Shown: positions 1 through 7,206, counted from the stretch's first letter. The stretch: DNA of 10,355 nucleotides from Acidobacteriota bacterium (GCA_003224835.1 QHZX01000239.1:1-10355); one strand, 5' to 3'. The notes: generated by a model from the sequence alone, not told the origin. Translations and numbers: made by a program.

Positions 1-505
1 CCAGATTCGCACTGGGAGGATTCTCGCCAAAGCGGAAAGTTTTCTGCCCCATGGCTTCGAACAGGGGCGTGCACGTGTCCACCGCATCCGGCGCGCCTGC
101 CACCACGATGAACAGCTTCGCAGACGCTGCAGCTTCGGGCCTTCCAAACACCGGAGCTGCCACACATCGTTGTCCTCGTTTCGCGTGCTCGGCAGTTAGC
201 TTTTCCGAGAGCGCCATGCTGATGGTGCTGGACGAAATGTGTATTGCTCCCTGATGTAGACTTGCGAGCATTCCCTTCTCGCCGAATACGACATGCTCCA
301 CCGCATTGTCGTCCGCAAGCATGGTGATCACAACGTCTCCCTTGCACGCGTCGGCCACGCTCGTACCCAGTCGCGCTCCCTTTTCGACCAGCGCTTTCGC
401 TTTATCTGGAGTGCGGTTATAAACCGTGAGTTCGTGCCCAGCTTTGAGCAGATTTTGCGCCATCCCCGAGCCCATCTGTCCTAATCCAATGAATCCGACT
501 TTCAT
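1..505 (-). CDS. NAD(P)-dependent beta-hydroxyacid dehydrogenase-like oxidoreductase, N-terminal part
   Basis: This gene runs off the left edge, so only about 168 N-terminal residues are present. The start is the ATG at 505-503, with GAGGAG placed well upstream. The protein opens with the Rossmann dinucleotide loop GFIGLGQMG (residues 4-12), followed by VYNRT (28-32). In this family an Arg after the Asn at that point usually goes with NADP(H) preference. ISSSTIS (90-96) and APVFGRPEAA (117-126) match the conserved substrate-side segments of the 3-hydroxyisobutyrate dehydrogenase / glyoxylate-succinic semialdehyde reductase superfamily (6PGDH NAD-binding domain). The catalytic Lys expected in the next conserved segment lies just outside the window. 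The specific substrate cannot be told from the visible part. It is separated from the gene upstream (minus strand, 694-1161) by a strong terminator, so it must have its own promoter. Confidence 0.9.
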   Translation of the reverse strand, partial: MKVGFIGLGQMGSGMAQNLLKAGHELTVYNRTPDKAKALVEKGARLGTSVADACKGDVVITMLADDNAVEHVVFGEKGMLASLHQGAIHISSSTISMALSEKLTAEHAKRGQRCVAAPVFGRPEAAASAKLFIVVAGAPDAVDTCTPLFEAMGQKTFRFGENPPSANL

Positions 506-637
506 GACTTGCTCCTCTTGCAGCTGACAGAACGGTTCTTTAAACAAAATTGGATGCCACGGCAGCAAAATTGATCTGCGAAAAAGTCGGAGTGCTTCGC
601 TCGCGAGTTTCAACAAAAGGGGAGGGAAACGCCACTT

Positions 638-668
638 CAAAAATAGGGCAGCTCCGCAGAGCTGCCCT
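638..668 (-). terminator. Rho-independent terminator of the glycine-rich exported protein gene
   Basis: A perfect 9-bp stem (GGGCAGCTC at 646-654, GAGCTGCCC at 659-667) closes a 4-nt loop. Read on the minus strand it is followed by TATTTTT. It lies 27 nt past the stop codon of the minus-strand gene ending at 694. Stem, loop and T-tract have textbook form and orientation, so transcription of that gene should end here. Confidence 0.9.
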
Positions 669-693
669 TCAGTAGTTAAGGAGGAGGAACAAA

Positions 694-1161
694 TTACTTC
701 GAGGCGCTGGTTGCCGTACACACACCCAGGTCTTTGTTCATCTTGTGGACCTCGAACATCGGCTCGTTGATCTCGTTTTTAGTCTTCTTACCCAGCAACT
801 CCACTCGTTCTCCTGACTTCAGAGTTTCGTTCTGCTGGTTCGAGAGGCTGTAGGTCTGATTGTCCTTTTCGTTGACCAGCTTATCCCCGTTACCTTGTAC
901 GCAGCCCACAAGTTTGGCGCGATTGTGGTACTTCCAATAGAGCAGTCCTCCAATCACAGCGGCCCCAGCCGCAACTCCTCCAATCACTGCGCCCTTGGAG
1001 CCATAGCTGCGTTTCGAGTAGGTAGGGCTGCCAGGCATACTGCCGCCCGTGCCGCCGCCGCCTCCACCGTATTGGGCAGCAGCCAGATTGCAAAGTCCAA
1101 TAATCAGGGTTGCTGCAATAATTGATCTGAGAAGCACCGATTTAAGAACGTACCTAAACAT
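694..1161 (-). CDS. small exported glycine-rich protein with glycine-zipper membrane segment
   Basis: The 155-residue protein starts at ATG 1161 behind a strong AGGAGGT site with 8-nt spacing. Residues 1-29 form a signal peptide: basic start, hydrophobic core IIAATLIIGL, and AAAQ as a likely cleavage site. A short Gly/Ser-rich stretch (32-45) follows, then a Gly/Ala-rich hydrophobic segment at about 57-76 with glycine-zipper spacing, which could sit in a membrane. The C-terminal part (85-148) is a small beta-rich module beginning VGCVQG and ending DLGVC. Its two Cys residues (87, 148) could form a disulphide outside the cytoplasm. The module resembles small 'GC(V/L) ... Y.L ... L..G..VEL.G' domains (DUF5818-like) of Acidobacteriota exported proteins; that comparison is from memory. 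Function unknown. It is a single-gene unit with its own terminator. Confidence 0.8.
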   Translation of the reverse strand: MFRYVLKSVLLRSIIAATLIIGLCNLAAAQYGGGGGGTGGSMPGSPTYSKRSYGSKGAVIGGVAAGAAVIGGLLYWKYHNRAKLVGCVQGNGDKLVNEKDNQTYSLSNQQNETLKSGERVELLGKKTKNEINEPMFEVHKMNKDLGVCTATSASK

Positions 1162-1335
1162 AAGCTCGGACCTCCTGTTCTTATGTTTTTCGTTCTGTCG
1201 GTTGGATTCAGACCGGCGCTGCTAAATCATGCGCGCCCCTAAAGAGCAGCACTGTTTGACATCGCTTAGACAAATCGCTGCATTTGGCCTGCTTGAAGCC
1301 GTATGCCGCTCATGTCCATTGCTGCTGCTGGCTCG

Positions 1336-1917
1336 TCATTTGGTTTTTATATCGAACTCGATCTTTAACTCATCCTTTACCTTCACCGTGCCGCCGGCAA
1401 TGCTGATCGGTGTGATCCCAAATTCCCGCTGACTCAAAGTGCAGGTTCCAACGTAGCGCCCACCTTCGTTTTTAACAGTGAGCGAGATCGGCCGTGCCGC
1501 ACCATGCAGTGAAAGCCGTCCCTGCACGAGCAGCGATCCTGGGTCGGTGCGCTCAACCTTAGTGGATTCAAACGTAATTGTTGGGAATCGCGCAGAATCC
1601 AGGACCTGCGGCCCTTCCATGCGCTCCTGAACTTCCCTTCGTTTGTCTGCGCTTAATTTCGGGTCGAGCACCTTCATTCGCCGTGCTTCCACCGAAAATT
1701 TGACCTGCAAACCACCCTCGTCGACGCTTCCCTCAGAGATAGGCGCTTCGATTTCGTGATTGTCGGCAAATCCAGAGAACAGGCCCGACTTATAAGCATG
1801 GACCAACAGTCTCGAGCTGCTATCAATTTGACGTACCTGGCCAACCGCGAGCGGAGCTAAACCAATTACGAGAGCGGCTGAAACCGTTAGCAGGATTTTT
1901 CTTGCGCACATAGACAT
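1336..1917 (-). CDS. YceI-family exported protein
   Basis: The 193-residue protein has a signal peptide (KILLTVSAALVIGLAPLAVG, then Q27). The mature part follows the YceI pattern. It opens with IDSSSRLLVHAYKSGLFSGF (residues 31-50), corresponding to the 'D..hS.v.f...h.g.f.G' start, then a His in DNHEIEAP. The middle has DSARFPTITFES (107-118), and the end has QGRLSLHGAARPI and REFGITP. YceI proteins are periplasmic beta-barrels that bind polyisoprenoids or similar lipids; the ligand here is unknown. The reading frame extends to a TTG at 1935, but that codon overlaps GGGAGGA, which is clearly the ribosome binding site for the ATG at 1917, so I chose 1917. ATG 1911 is less well spaced. The segment KLSADKRREVQERMEGPQVL (87-106) fits the usual helix-containing insertion. 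Confidence 0.85.
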   Translation of the reverse strand: MSMCARKILLTVSAALVIGLAPLAVGQVRQIDSSSRLLVHAYKSGLFSGFADNHEIEAPISEGSVDEGGLQVKFSVEARRMKVLDPKLSADKRREVQERMEGPQVLDSARFPTITFESTKVERTDPGSLLVQGRLSLHGAARPISLTVKNEGGRYVGTCTLSQREFGITPISIAGGTVKVKDELKIEFDIKTK

Positions 1918-2066
1918 TGCGAAGCTTCCTCCCAAATAGTGATCCCGTCAGCAGATCCGGGTCCCTCGTCTGCCCGCATATCGAGCATGAGATCAATAGA
2001 GGATAGACTCGCAGCACGTGCTGATAGTTGCAGTCATTTGTCAGCGTTGCGTAAAAGATTTTTCAC

Positions 2067-2082
2067 GTTTTCGCAGGAAAAC
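2067..2082 (-). terminator. weak terminator-like hairpin after the rhodanese gene
   Basis: A 6-bp perfect inverted repeat (GTTTTC, 4-nt loop, GAAAAC) lies 12 nt past the stop of the minus-strand rhodanese gene. Read on the minus strand, a T-containing stretch (ATCTTTT) follows only after several other bases. The stem is A/T-rich, so it may be a poor terminator or coincidence. Confidence 0.25.
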
Positions 2083-2094
2083 TCGCCATCAGCC

Positions 2095-2553
2095 TCAGCT
2101 TCGCGCCGCCGAACTATGAAGCTGAAATACTTCTTTGTATGGTTCGACTGGATAGCCATTCGTCTTCCATGCTTCCAACCCACCTTTTAGAAACTTGATA
2201 CGCGTGAACTGCAAAGGCAGGGTGCGGCGCAAGACTGCCCGGCTGGTTTTATCGCTCGGGCACGTGCAGTAAACCACCGCGTCTTTTTCCTTCGGCATCA
2301 GTGAGGGCCGGGCAATGATTTCGTCTGGCGGGATTCTTTGCGCTGTGGGAATAATTTCCGGATAAGCCAGCAAGTCCAGCGGCTGGCGAACGTCGAAAAT
2401 CAGGACAGCTTGTTTTGACTCCAGCAAAGAGTGAAGTGCCTCTGCTGTAATGCTGTGCTGCTCCAAGTCATCTTGACTTGTGGTACGCGTCACCCAAAGA
2501 ACGATTAGCGTGCCCAGCGCCACAAGCCCGAGAGTTATCAGAGTCAATGACAT
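2095..2553 (-). CDS. membrane-anchored rhodanese-like domain protein
   Basis: The 152-residue protein has one N-terminal membrane segment (about residues 4-21, LTLITLGLVALGTLIVLW) and then a rhodanese domain (about 35-140). Visible rhodanese marks are FDVRQPLD (53-60, the conserved 'iDvR' segment), VVYCTCPSD (93-101) holding the active-site Cys96, and LKGGLEAWKTNGYPVE (122-137), the family's C-terminal signature. The active-site loop is CTCPSDKTS, not the usual CxxxxR(S/T): the Arg is missing and there is a second Cys at 98. This type is common in stand-alone bacterial rhodanese-like proteins of unknown substrate, so sulfur transfer is likely but not assured. The start at ATG 2553 has a modest AGGGG upstream. 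The gene is divergent from yebC. Confidence 0.85.
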   Translation of the reverse strand: MSLTLITLGLVALGTLIVLWVTRTTSQDDLEQHSITAEALHSLLESKQAVLIFDVRQPLDLLAYPEIIPTAQRIPPDEIIARPSLMPKEKDAVVYCTCPSDKTSRAVLRRTLPLQFTRIKFLKGGLEAWKTNGYPVEPYKEVFQLHSSAARS

Positions 2554-2735
2554 TTGCTACCCCTAGCAGCAGTTGCCATACAGATTCGCCCCAGTCGTCT
2601 GAAGATTCAGAGAACCTGCAATGCATTGTGCCACTTTTGCAGCATGCAGAAGTGCCTGCAAGAGAAGAAGTGATCAGGCAAGCTGGTGATGTCCTGATTT
2701 ACAAGCTAGCCCAGCCCAGGTCCACGCACCCCCTA

Positions 2736-2744
2736 TGCTATAAT
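2736..2744 (+). promoter_or_regulatory. extended -10 promoter for yebC
   Basis: TGCTATAAT is a perfect extended -10 element (TGn-TATAAT) of a sigma70-type promoter. It lies 105 nt before the yebC ATG, inside the 296-nt divergent region 2554-2849. No good -35 is visible 16-18 nt upstream (the bases around 2716-2721 are C-rich), as expected when an extended -10 carries the recognition. Transcription would start near 2751, giving a leader of about 100 nt. I recognise nothing else with certainty in this intergenic region. Confidence 0.6.
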
Positions 2745-2776
2745 CCCTTTTCGCCTGCTTGGTTTCGAGGCAATGA

Positions 2777-2810
2777 CGTGATCCCCTCTAACGGGCAAGT
2801 CCTGATCACG
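2777..2810. repeat. inverted repeat in the yebC leader
   Basis: CGTGATC (2777-2783) and GATCACG (2804-2810) are perfect 7-bp inverted arms separated by 20 nt. They lie between the predicted promoter and the yebC start codon. It could be an operator or a leader hairpin, or chance. No T-tract follows, so it is not a terminator. Confidence 0.3.
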
Positions 2811-2849
2811 AATCAGCAAAATTCGCCGCACTGAACACGAGGTATCGCT

Positions 2850-3599
2850 ATGTCTGGCCATTCAAAATGGGCCACAATTAAGCACAAAAAAGGCGCGCTC
2901 GACGCCAAGCGTGGCAAGATTTTCACGCGCCTTATCAAGGAAATCAGCATTGCCGCAAAAAATGGCGGTGATCCTGATACCAATCCTCGTCTGCGTACCG
3001 CGATTGCCGCTGCGAAGGCCGAGAATATGCCGGCCGACAATATTAAGCGTGCCATCCAGCGCGGTACTGGTGAATTGCCCGGCGTGAATTACGAAGAATT
3101 TTCCCTCGAGGGTTACGGCCCCGGCGGCGTCGCCATTCTGCTCGACATCAACACCGATAATCGCAACCGAACCGTCAGCGAAATCCGCCATGCGTTTGGT
3201 AAGAATGGCGGCAACATGGCTGCAGCCGGCGCAGTCGCGTACTTGTTTCACAAAAAAGGCGATATCGTCATTCCCAAGACCGCAGCCAAAGAAGACGACC
3301 TGATGGGGATCGTGCTCGAAGCTGGGGCGGATGATCTTCGCGATGACGGCGAGAATTGGGAAGTGCTCACCGAACCTTCGGTGTTCGAAACGGTGGTCGA
3401 AGCCGTGAAGAAAGCTGGTATTCAGCCTATCTCTGCTGAAGTAGCAATGATTCCCCAAAATTACATCAAGCTGGAAGGCGCGCAGGCGGCCCAAATGATC
3501 CGTCTGGTAGAAGCTTTCGAAGAGCACGACGACGTCCAGAACGTTCACTCTAACTTCGACATCGACCAGAAGCTTCTGGAAGAAGTCGCCGCTGGATAA
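2850..3599 (+). CDS. yebC: YebC/PmpR/TACO1-family protein
   Basis: The 249-residue cytoplasmic protein matches the usual length of the family. The N-terminus carries the family signature: GHSKWATIKHKKGALDAKRG (residues 3-22), then IFTRLIKEI and AAKNGGDPDTNPRLR. These are followed by AAAKAENMPADNIKRAIQRG (53-72) and GPGGVAILLD. The acidic C-terminal domain contains EAGADD and NWEVLTEP. Family members were first described as transcriptional regulators (PmpR, YebC). More recent work on bacterial YebC and mitochondrial TACO1 points to a role at the ribosome on difficult, proline-rich sequences, so 'transcriptional regulator' may be a misleading label. The start at ATG 2850 has GAGGT 6 nt upstream. 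It appears to be a single-gene unit; the ruvC gene often found beside yebC is absent. Confidence 0.97.
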   Translation: MSGHSKWATIKHKKGALDAKRGKIFTRLIKEISIAAKNGGDPDTNPRLRTAIAAAKAENMPADNIKRAIQRGTGELPGVNYEEFSLEGYGPGGVAILLDINTDNRNRTVSEIRHAFGKNGGNMAAAGAVAYLFHKKGDIVIPKTAAKEDDLMGIVLEAGADDLRDDGENWEVLTEPSVFETVVEAVKKAGIQPISAEVAMIPQNYIKLEGAQAAQMIRLVEAFEEHDDVQNVHSNFDIDQKLLEEVAAG

Positions 3600-3660
3600 C
3601 TTCTTGTCCTAACTTCCCGACTGTAGGCGAACTCACCCACGCCGGGGTCCTCCGCAGATG

Positions 3661-3746
3661 TCTCTGCTTCTGGATTCCTCTCTGCATCGATTTCTCATTG
3701 CTCTTCTCTGCGTACTCTGCAAATCCTTTGCGCGCTCTGCGGTTAA
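3661..3746. repeat. degenerate short tandem repeat (CGCAGAG/CGCAAAG type), intergenic
   Basis: On the minus strand, 3703-3746 reads as four imperfect units built on GCAGAG or GCAAAG spaced 9, 11 and 9 nt apart, preceded by TTAACC. Further isolated copies of the core (TCTCTGC on the plus strand) occur at 3661-3667 and 3679-3685. They fill most of the 281-nt gap between yebC and the methyltransferase gene (3600-3880). Such GCAGAG/GCAAAG runs are, from memory, a familiar dispersed intergenic element in several phyla including Acidobacteriota. A minus-strand open frame crosses it but looks like a by-product of the repeat. I see no clear gene, terminator or promoter in the rest of the gap. Confidence 0.55.
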
Positions 3747-3880
3747 AAGCTGTTGTTTTGCGCAGTACCAAGAAGATTGTCTGCCATCACGAACATTCCT
3801 GAAATCATCTACTAACAAACCAAAGCTAAAGCTGACCTTCTATGCACCATTCTGGCTGCCCGGCCATCAGAATAAGGAGT

Positions 3881-4963
3881 ATGGCCATTCCAATCGCCAG
3901 TTCGTCGCGTCCCGACTCCCTCGTCTTAATTCAACGCCGGCCCGGATCCAAATCGGCGCCGGGTGCCCGCCCTGGCACCTGGGCTAAACGACTGATAACC
4001 AATGCCGCCCGCCATGTGAAGGAAAATGAGTTGTTTTTCCCGGCCATCGTGCGTGGCTTTCGCGCCCTGCAGAGACTCGGCATTAATCTCACTCCCAATC
4101 ATTTTTATTGGCCTGTGCCGGACGTAGAAGAACTCTCGCAACGCGAGTGGCCCATCTATGCAAATCCTCCTGGTTGCGATTTCCGGCTTCGTGATCAGGT
4201 TGAACTGGCTCGGCATTTCTCCAAGCGCTATATTCCCGAGCTCCATTGGAATTCGCGTCCCGCCTCTGATACGTACCATTACAACAATGGCTACTTCGAA
4301 TCCTGCGATGCTGAGGTTGCCTACTCCATGGTCCGCGAGTGGAAACCGCGGCGGATCATCGAAATCGGCTCCGGATTCAGCACGCGCGCTATGGCCCACG
4401 CACTACGTGCCAACCGCGAGCACGACGGCGTCGCCGGAGAGCTGATCACTGTCGACCCCTCCCCCGAGCGCCTACCGGAGAACGGCTTGGGCGACTCGAT
4501 AACTGTTGTTGTCGACCACGTGCAACGCATAGACATTAGCGTCTTCGAACAACTGCGCGCCGATGACATCCTATTCATCGACTCCAGCCACGTGGTTTCG
4601 GTTGGCAGCGATGTGGTTCGCGAATACTTGCAGATCTTGCCTCGTTTAAAACCCGGCGTGCTGGTCCACGTCCACGATATCTTCTTGCCCTCCGATTATC
4701 CCCGCACCGCCGTACTCGATAATTTGTGGTTCTGGTCTGAACAATATCTCTTGCAGGCCTTTCTCTCGTTTAATCCGGAATTCGAGGTTCTGTGGTCTGC
4801 CAGTGCAATGCAACTCTCCCACGCTCGCGTGCTCGAACAATGCTTCCCCAACTGGAGCAACAGCTACGCCAACATTCCTCCATCGAAACGCCGTTTCATT
4901 CCCACACCGGATGGCAGAAGGGTGTGGCCATCGAGCTTCTGGATGCGCCGGTTAACTCACTGA
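3881..4963 (+). CDS. class I SAM-dependent methyltransferase
   Basis: The 360-residue protein has a Rossmann methyltransferase core at about residues 145-285. Motif I is IIEIGSGFST (159-168), the SAM-ribose acidic strand is ITVDPSPE (189-196), then DDILFIDSSH (228-237) and LVHVHDIFLPSDYP (261-274). This IDSSH ... HVHDIF order is typical of Methyltransf_24-like enzymes, often found among polysaccharide or secondary-metabolite genes. The HDxF and SSH residues could bind a metal or the substrate. The flanks (1-140 and 290-360) are not recognised, and the substrate is unknown. Start choice is uncertain. ATG 3881 has AAGGAG but only 1 nt of spacing, while the in-frame ATG at 3842 (13 codons earlier) has no binding site; both starts precede the conserved part. 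It seems to stand alone between non-coding gaps. Confidence 0.82.
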   Translation: MAIPIASSSRPDSLVLIQRRPGSKSAPGARPGTWAKRLITNAARHVKENELFFPAIVRGFRALQRLGINLTPNHFYWPVPDVEELSQREWPIYANPPGCDFRLRDQVELARHFSKRYIPELHWNSRPASDTYHYNNGYFESCDAEVAYSMVREWKPRRIIEIGSGFSTRAMAHALRANREHDGVAGELITVDPSPERLPENGLGDSITVVVDHVQRIDISVFEQLRADDILFIDSSHVVSVGSDVVREYLQILPRLKPGVLVHVHDIFLPSDYPRTAVLDNLWFWSEQYLLQAFLSFNPEFEVLWSASAMQLSHARVLEQCFPNWSNSYANIPPSKRRFIPTPDGRRVWPSSFWMRRLTH

Positions 4964-5087
4964 AATTCGGCAGATATTAAATCTCGAATAAATTTCAACA
5001 TTCATGTGCATAATATTGTGGAAAACATCGCAAGTACCTCGTTAACCGCTTTGTTAAGAAAAATTTATACAGGTTGCACATATGTGA

Positions 5088-5876
5088 GTGCGTCCTTGCA
5101 ACTTTTTTCTCGTGAAAGAATCGCCGCCGAAACTTCGCATCGATAAGCTTCTGGTTGAGCGCGGTCTTGCGTCGTCGCGTGAGCGCGCCCAAGCTCTCCT
5201 GCTCGCCGGAAAAATACTGGTGAATGGGCAAAAAGTCGACAAGTCCGGAACCCTGGTCGACCTCGCGTCAGAAATCCGATTGCTTGGCGAGGATCTGAAA
5301 TACGTAAGCCGCGGCGGCCTGAAGCTCGAGCACGCTTTGCAGCATTGGAGAATCGACGTGAGAGGGCGCACCTGTCTTGACGTAGGGACGTCTACCGGCG
5401 GTTTCACCGATTGCCTGCTCCAGCACGGCGCAGCACGAGTGATCGCCATCGACACCGGCGCCGGGCAAATTGCGTTTCAACTGCGGCAGGATTCCAGGGT
5501 TCGTCTGCTCGAAAAGACGAACGCCCGCTATCTCACTTTCGAACAACTCGGCGAGACCGCAGACTTCATCGCTATGGACGTCTCATTTATTTCCGCGGCG
5601 CTGGTCTTGCCAGCGGTCATCTCTGCTGCCTTTCCACAGAATCATAATGCGCGCGCCGGTCACGAACTTGTTCTATTGATCAAACCGCAGTTTGAAGCAG
5701 GTCGCGAGCACGTGGGCAAAGGAGGCATCGTTCGCGATTCCTCAGCACAGCAGCAGGCCGTTCAAAAAATAACAGCAGCGGTGCAGGCGCTCGGCGCCAC
5801 ATCGCTGGACGTAATCGATTCGCCTATTCTAGGCGCCGAAGGCAACCGCGAGTTTCTCTTATACGGGAAGTTCTAA
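5088..5876 (+). CDS. tlyA: TlyA-family rRNA 2'-O-methyltransferase
   Basis: This protein has an S4 RNA-binding domain (about residues 15-70; LRIDKLLVERGLASSRERAQ and AGKILVNG) followed by an FtsJ-type methyltransferase domain. The catalytic K-D-K-E set is visible: Lys79 (SRGGLK), Asp164 (AMDVSF), Lys199 (LLIKP) and Glu255 (GNREF). Motif I is CLDVGTSTGGFTDCLL (97-112). The interdomain linker reads LKYV where mycobacterial TlyA has RXWV. Characterised TlyA proteins methylate ribose of cytidines in 23S rRNA (C1920) and, in the longer type, 16S rRNA (C1409). I cannot tell which type this is. The frame is closed by TGA at 5085-5087, so the earliest start is GTG 5088. GTG 5112 (8 codons later) is equally possible, and neither has a clear ribosome binding site. 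The 124-nt region upstream is A/T-rich. Confidence 0.95.
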   Translation: MRPCNFFLVKESPPKLRIDKLLVERGLASSRERAQALLLAGKILVNGQKVDKSGTLVDLASEIRLLGEDLKYVSRGGLKLEHALQHWRIDVRGRTCLDVGTSTGGFTDCLLQHGAARVIAIDTGAGQIAFQLRQDSRVRLLEKTNARYLTFEQLGETADFIAMDVSFISAALVLPAVISAAFPQNHNARAGHELVLLIKPQFEAGREHVGKGGIVRDSSAQQQAVQKITAAVQALGATSLDVIDSPILGAEGNREFLLYGKF

Positions 5877-5920
5877 TCCCGGCTTGCGCCCGCTCTGTCC
5901 TGTACAATTTCACTTCCAAG

Positions 5921-6796
5921 ATGACCAGGAAAACTTCGTCGCCTAAAACCGTCGCCATCGTTTCCAAACCCAATAAAGCTGAAGTCGCGCAGATTGTCCC
6001 TGGCTTAACGGACTGGCTGACAGGGCGTGGTTATTCCTTCGTTGTAGATCCGGAAACCGCTCCTCATGCGCCCAACGCCGACGTCCTTCCCCGCGTCCAG
6101 ATGGTCTCGCGGCAGCTTGAATTCGTAATCGTTCTCGGCGGAGACGGCACGCTGCTCTCAGCCGCCCGCGCAGTTGCGCCAGCCGGTATTCCGATCGTGG
6201 GCGTAAATCTGGGCGCTCTCGGCTTCCTGACCGAGGTCCCGCTCGATGATCTTTATCCCACGCTCGAAAGTATTATCAGCGGTTCTTGCGCCATCGATGT
6301 GCGTTCCATGGTCCATTGCGAAGTGAAGCGTGGCGGGTCGATCGCCGCGACCTACGAGGCTTTGAATGATGTCGTGGTCGGGAAGGGAACTATCGCCCGG
6401 CTGAACCACTGCGACGTTTACATCGATAAAGTTTTTGTCTCTCGCTACCAGGCAGACAGTCTCATCGTGTCCAGCCCCACGGGTTCGACTGCCTATTCAC
6501 TTGCAGCAGGAGGCCCCATTCTGATGCCAGACGTCCAGAGCTTCGTCATCACGCCCGTATCTGCTCATTCGCTGACCCATCGCCCGCTTGTGGTACGCGA
6601 CACATCGCAGATTGAAATCGTGGTCATGACCGGAGACGAAGAGGCTTATCTGAGCATCGATGGCCAAGCCGGAATGCCCGCCTTTGATGGCGACCGAATC
6701 TGCTGCCGCAAATCGGAATACAACGTCAAACTGCTGCACACGCGCGGCACTTTCTTCGAGGTCCTCAGCAGCAAGCTCAAGTGGGGTCAGCGTTAA
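5921..6796 (+). CDS. nadK: NAD kinase
   Basis: The 291-residue protein phosphorylates NAD to NADP and is normally essential. Diagnostic motifs are present: GGDGTLL with catalytic Asp75 (73-79), GVNLGALGFLTEV (94-106), ALNDVVVGKG (147-156) for NAD binding, and SPTGSTAYSLAAGGPI (185-200). ITPVSAHSLTHRPLVV (210-225) is also typical. Length and domain order are complete. It starts 44 nt after the tlyA stop; tlyA-nadK adjacency is common in bacteria and suggests co-transcription. The ATG at 5921 has no Shine-Dalgarno sequence. A TACAAT box at 5903-5908, 12 nt before the ATG, could give an additional, nearly leaderless transcript, but it lacks a well-spaced -35. Confidence 0.97.
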   Translation: MTRKTSSPKTVAIVSKPNKAEVAQIVPGLTDWLTGRGYSFVVDPETAPHAPNADVLPRVQMVSRQLEFVIVLGGDGTLLSAARAVAPAGIPIVGVNLGALGFLTEVPLDDLYPTLESIISGSCAIDVRSMVHCEVKRGGSIAATYEALNDVVVGKGTIARLNHCDVYIDKVFVSRYQADSLIVSSPTGSTAYSLAAGGPILMPDVQSFVITPVSAHSLTHRPLVVRDTSQIEIVVMTGDEEAYLSIDGQAGMPAFDGDRICCRKSEYNVKLLHTRGTFFEVLSSKLKWGQR

Positions 6797-6849
6797 ACGA
6801 TGCACTCTGGAAAGACGGCAAATTAGTGACTCCGAGACCATCCAGAGCG

Positions 6850-7206
6850 ATGCTGATCTTGGTCGCCGGCCCATACCGCTCCGGCACGAACGATGATCCC
6901 GGCTTGATCAGGAAGAACGTGCATGAGATGGAATCCTATGCACTGCCAATTTTCCGTGCCGGGCACATCCCGCTTCTAGGTGAGTGGCTGGCTCTGCCTT
7001 TGGTTGAGTTAGCCGGATCACGCAAGATCGGCGACGATGCGTTCAATGAGATATTTCATCCCACTGCGACTCGGCTTCTGGAGAAATGCGATGCTGTGCT
7101 TCGGGTCGGAGGGCCTTCAACCGGGGCCGATGAAATGGTGCGAGTTGGCCGAAGCCTTGGCCTGACAATCTACACCACGCTTGCGGAAATTCCGACCCTG
7201 GAATGA
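6850..7206 (+). CDS. DUF4406 / nucleoside 2-deoxyribosyltransferase-like protein
   Basis: This small protein of 118 residues begins directly with ILVAGPYRSG (3-12), the phosphate/nucleotide-binding opening of the nucleoside 2-deoxyribosyltransferase fold. It ends with DAVLRVGGPSTGADEMVRVG (81-100), where Glu95 sits at the position of the family's catalytic Glu. IPLLGEW (40-46) and the final GLTIYTTLAEIP also match DUF4406-like proteins. Activity as a nucleoside transferase or hydrolase is inferred from fold only. The frame opens at GTG 6781 inside the end of nadK. I prefer ATG 6850 because the conserved domain starts there; the 23 residues before it look non-conserved. No strong ribosome binding site is visible. 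It follows nadK by 53 nt in the same direction, so co-transcription is likely. Confidence 0.78.
   Translation: MLILVAGPYRSGTNDDPGLIRKNVHEMESYALPIFRAGHIPLLGEWLALPLVELAGSRKIGDDAFNEIFHPTATRLLEKCDAVLRVGGPSTGADEMVRVGRSLGLTIYTTLAEIPTLE

Noticed and set aside
1918..1935. TTG 1935 as start of the YceI protein
   Set aside because: The codon overlaps the GGGAGGA ribosome binding site that serves ATG 1917.
2862..3548. Minus-strand 228-codon frame
   Set aside because: It lies fully antisense to yebC, whose protein is conserved from end to end.
3550..3771. Minus-strand 73-codon frame in the yebC downstream gap
   Set aside because: Its Arg/Lys-rich product arises from the GCAGAG/GCAAAG repeat block, it overlaps the yebC end, and no binding site or domain supports it.
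5042..5070. Promoter before tlyA (TTGTTA with TTATAC)
   Set aside because: The two boxes are only 8 nt apart; other pairings are too weak in this A/T-rich stretch.
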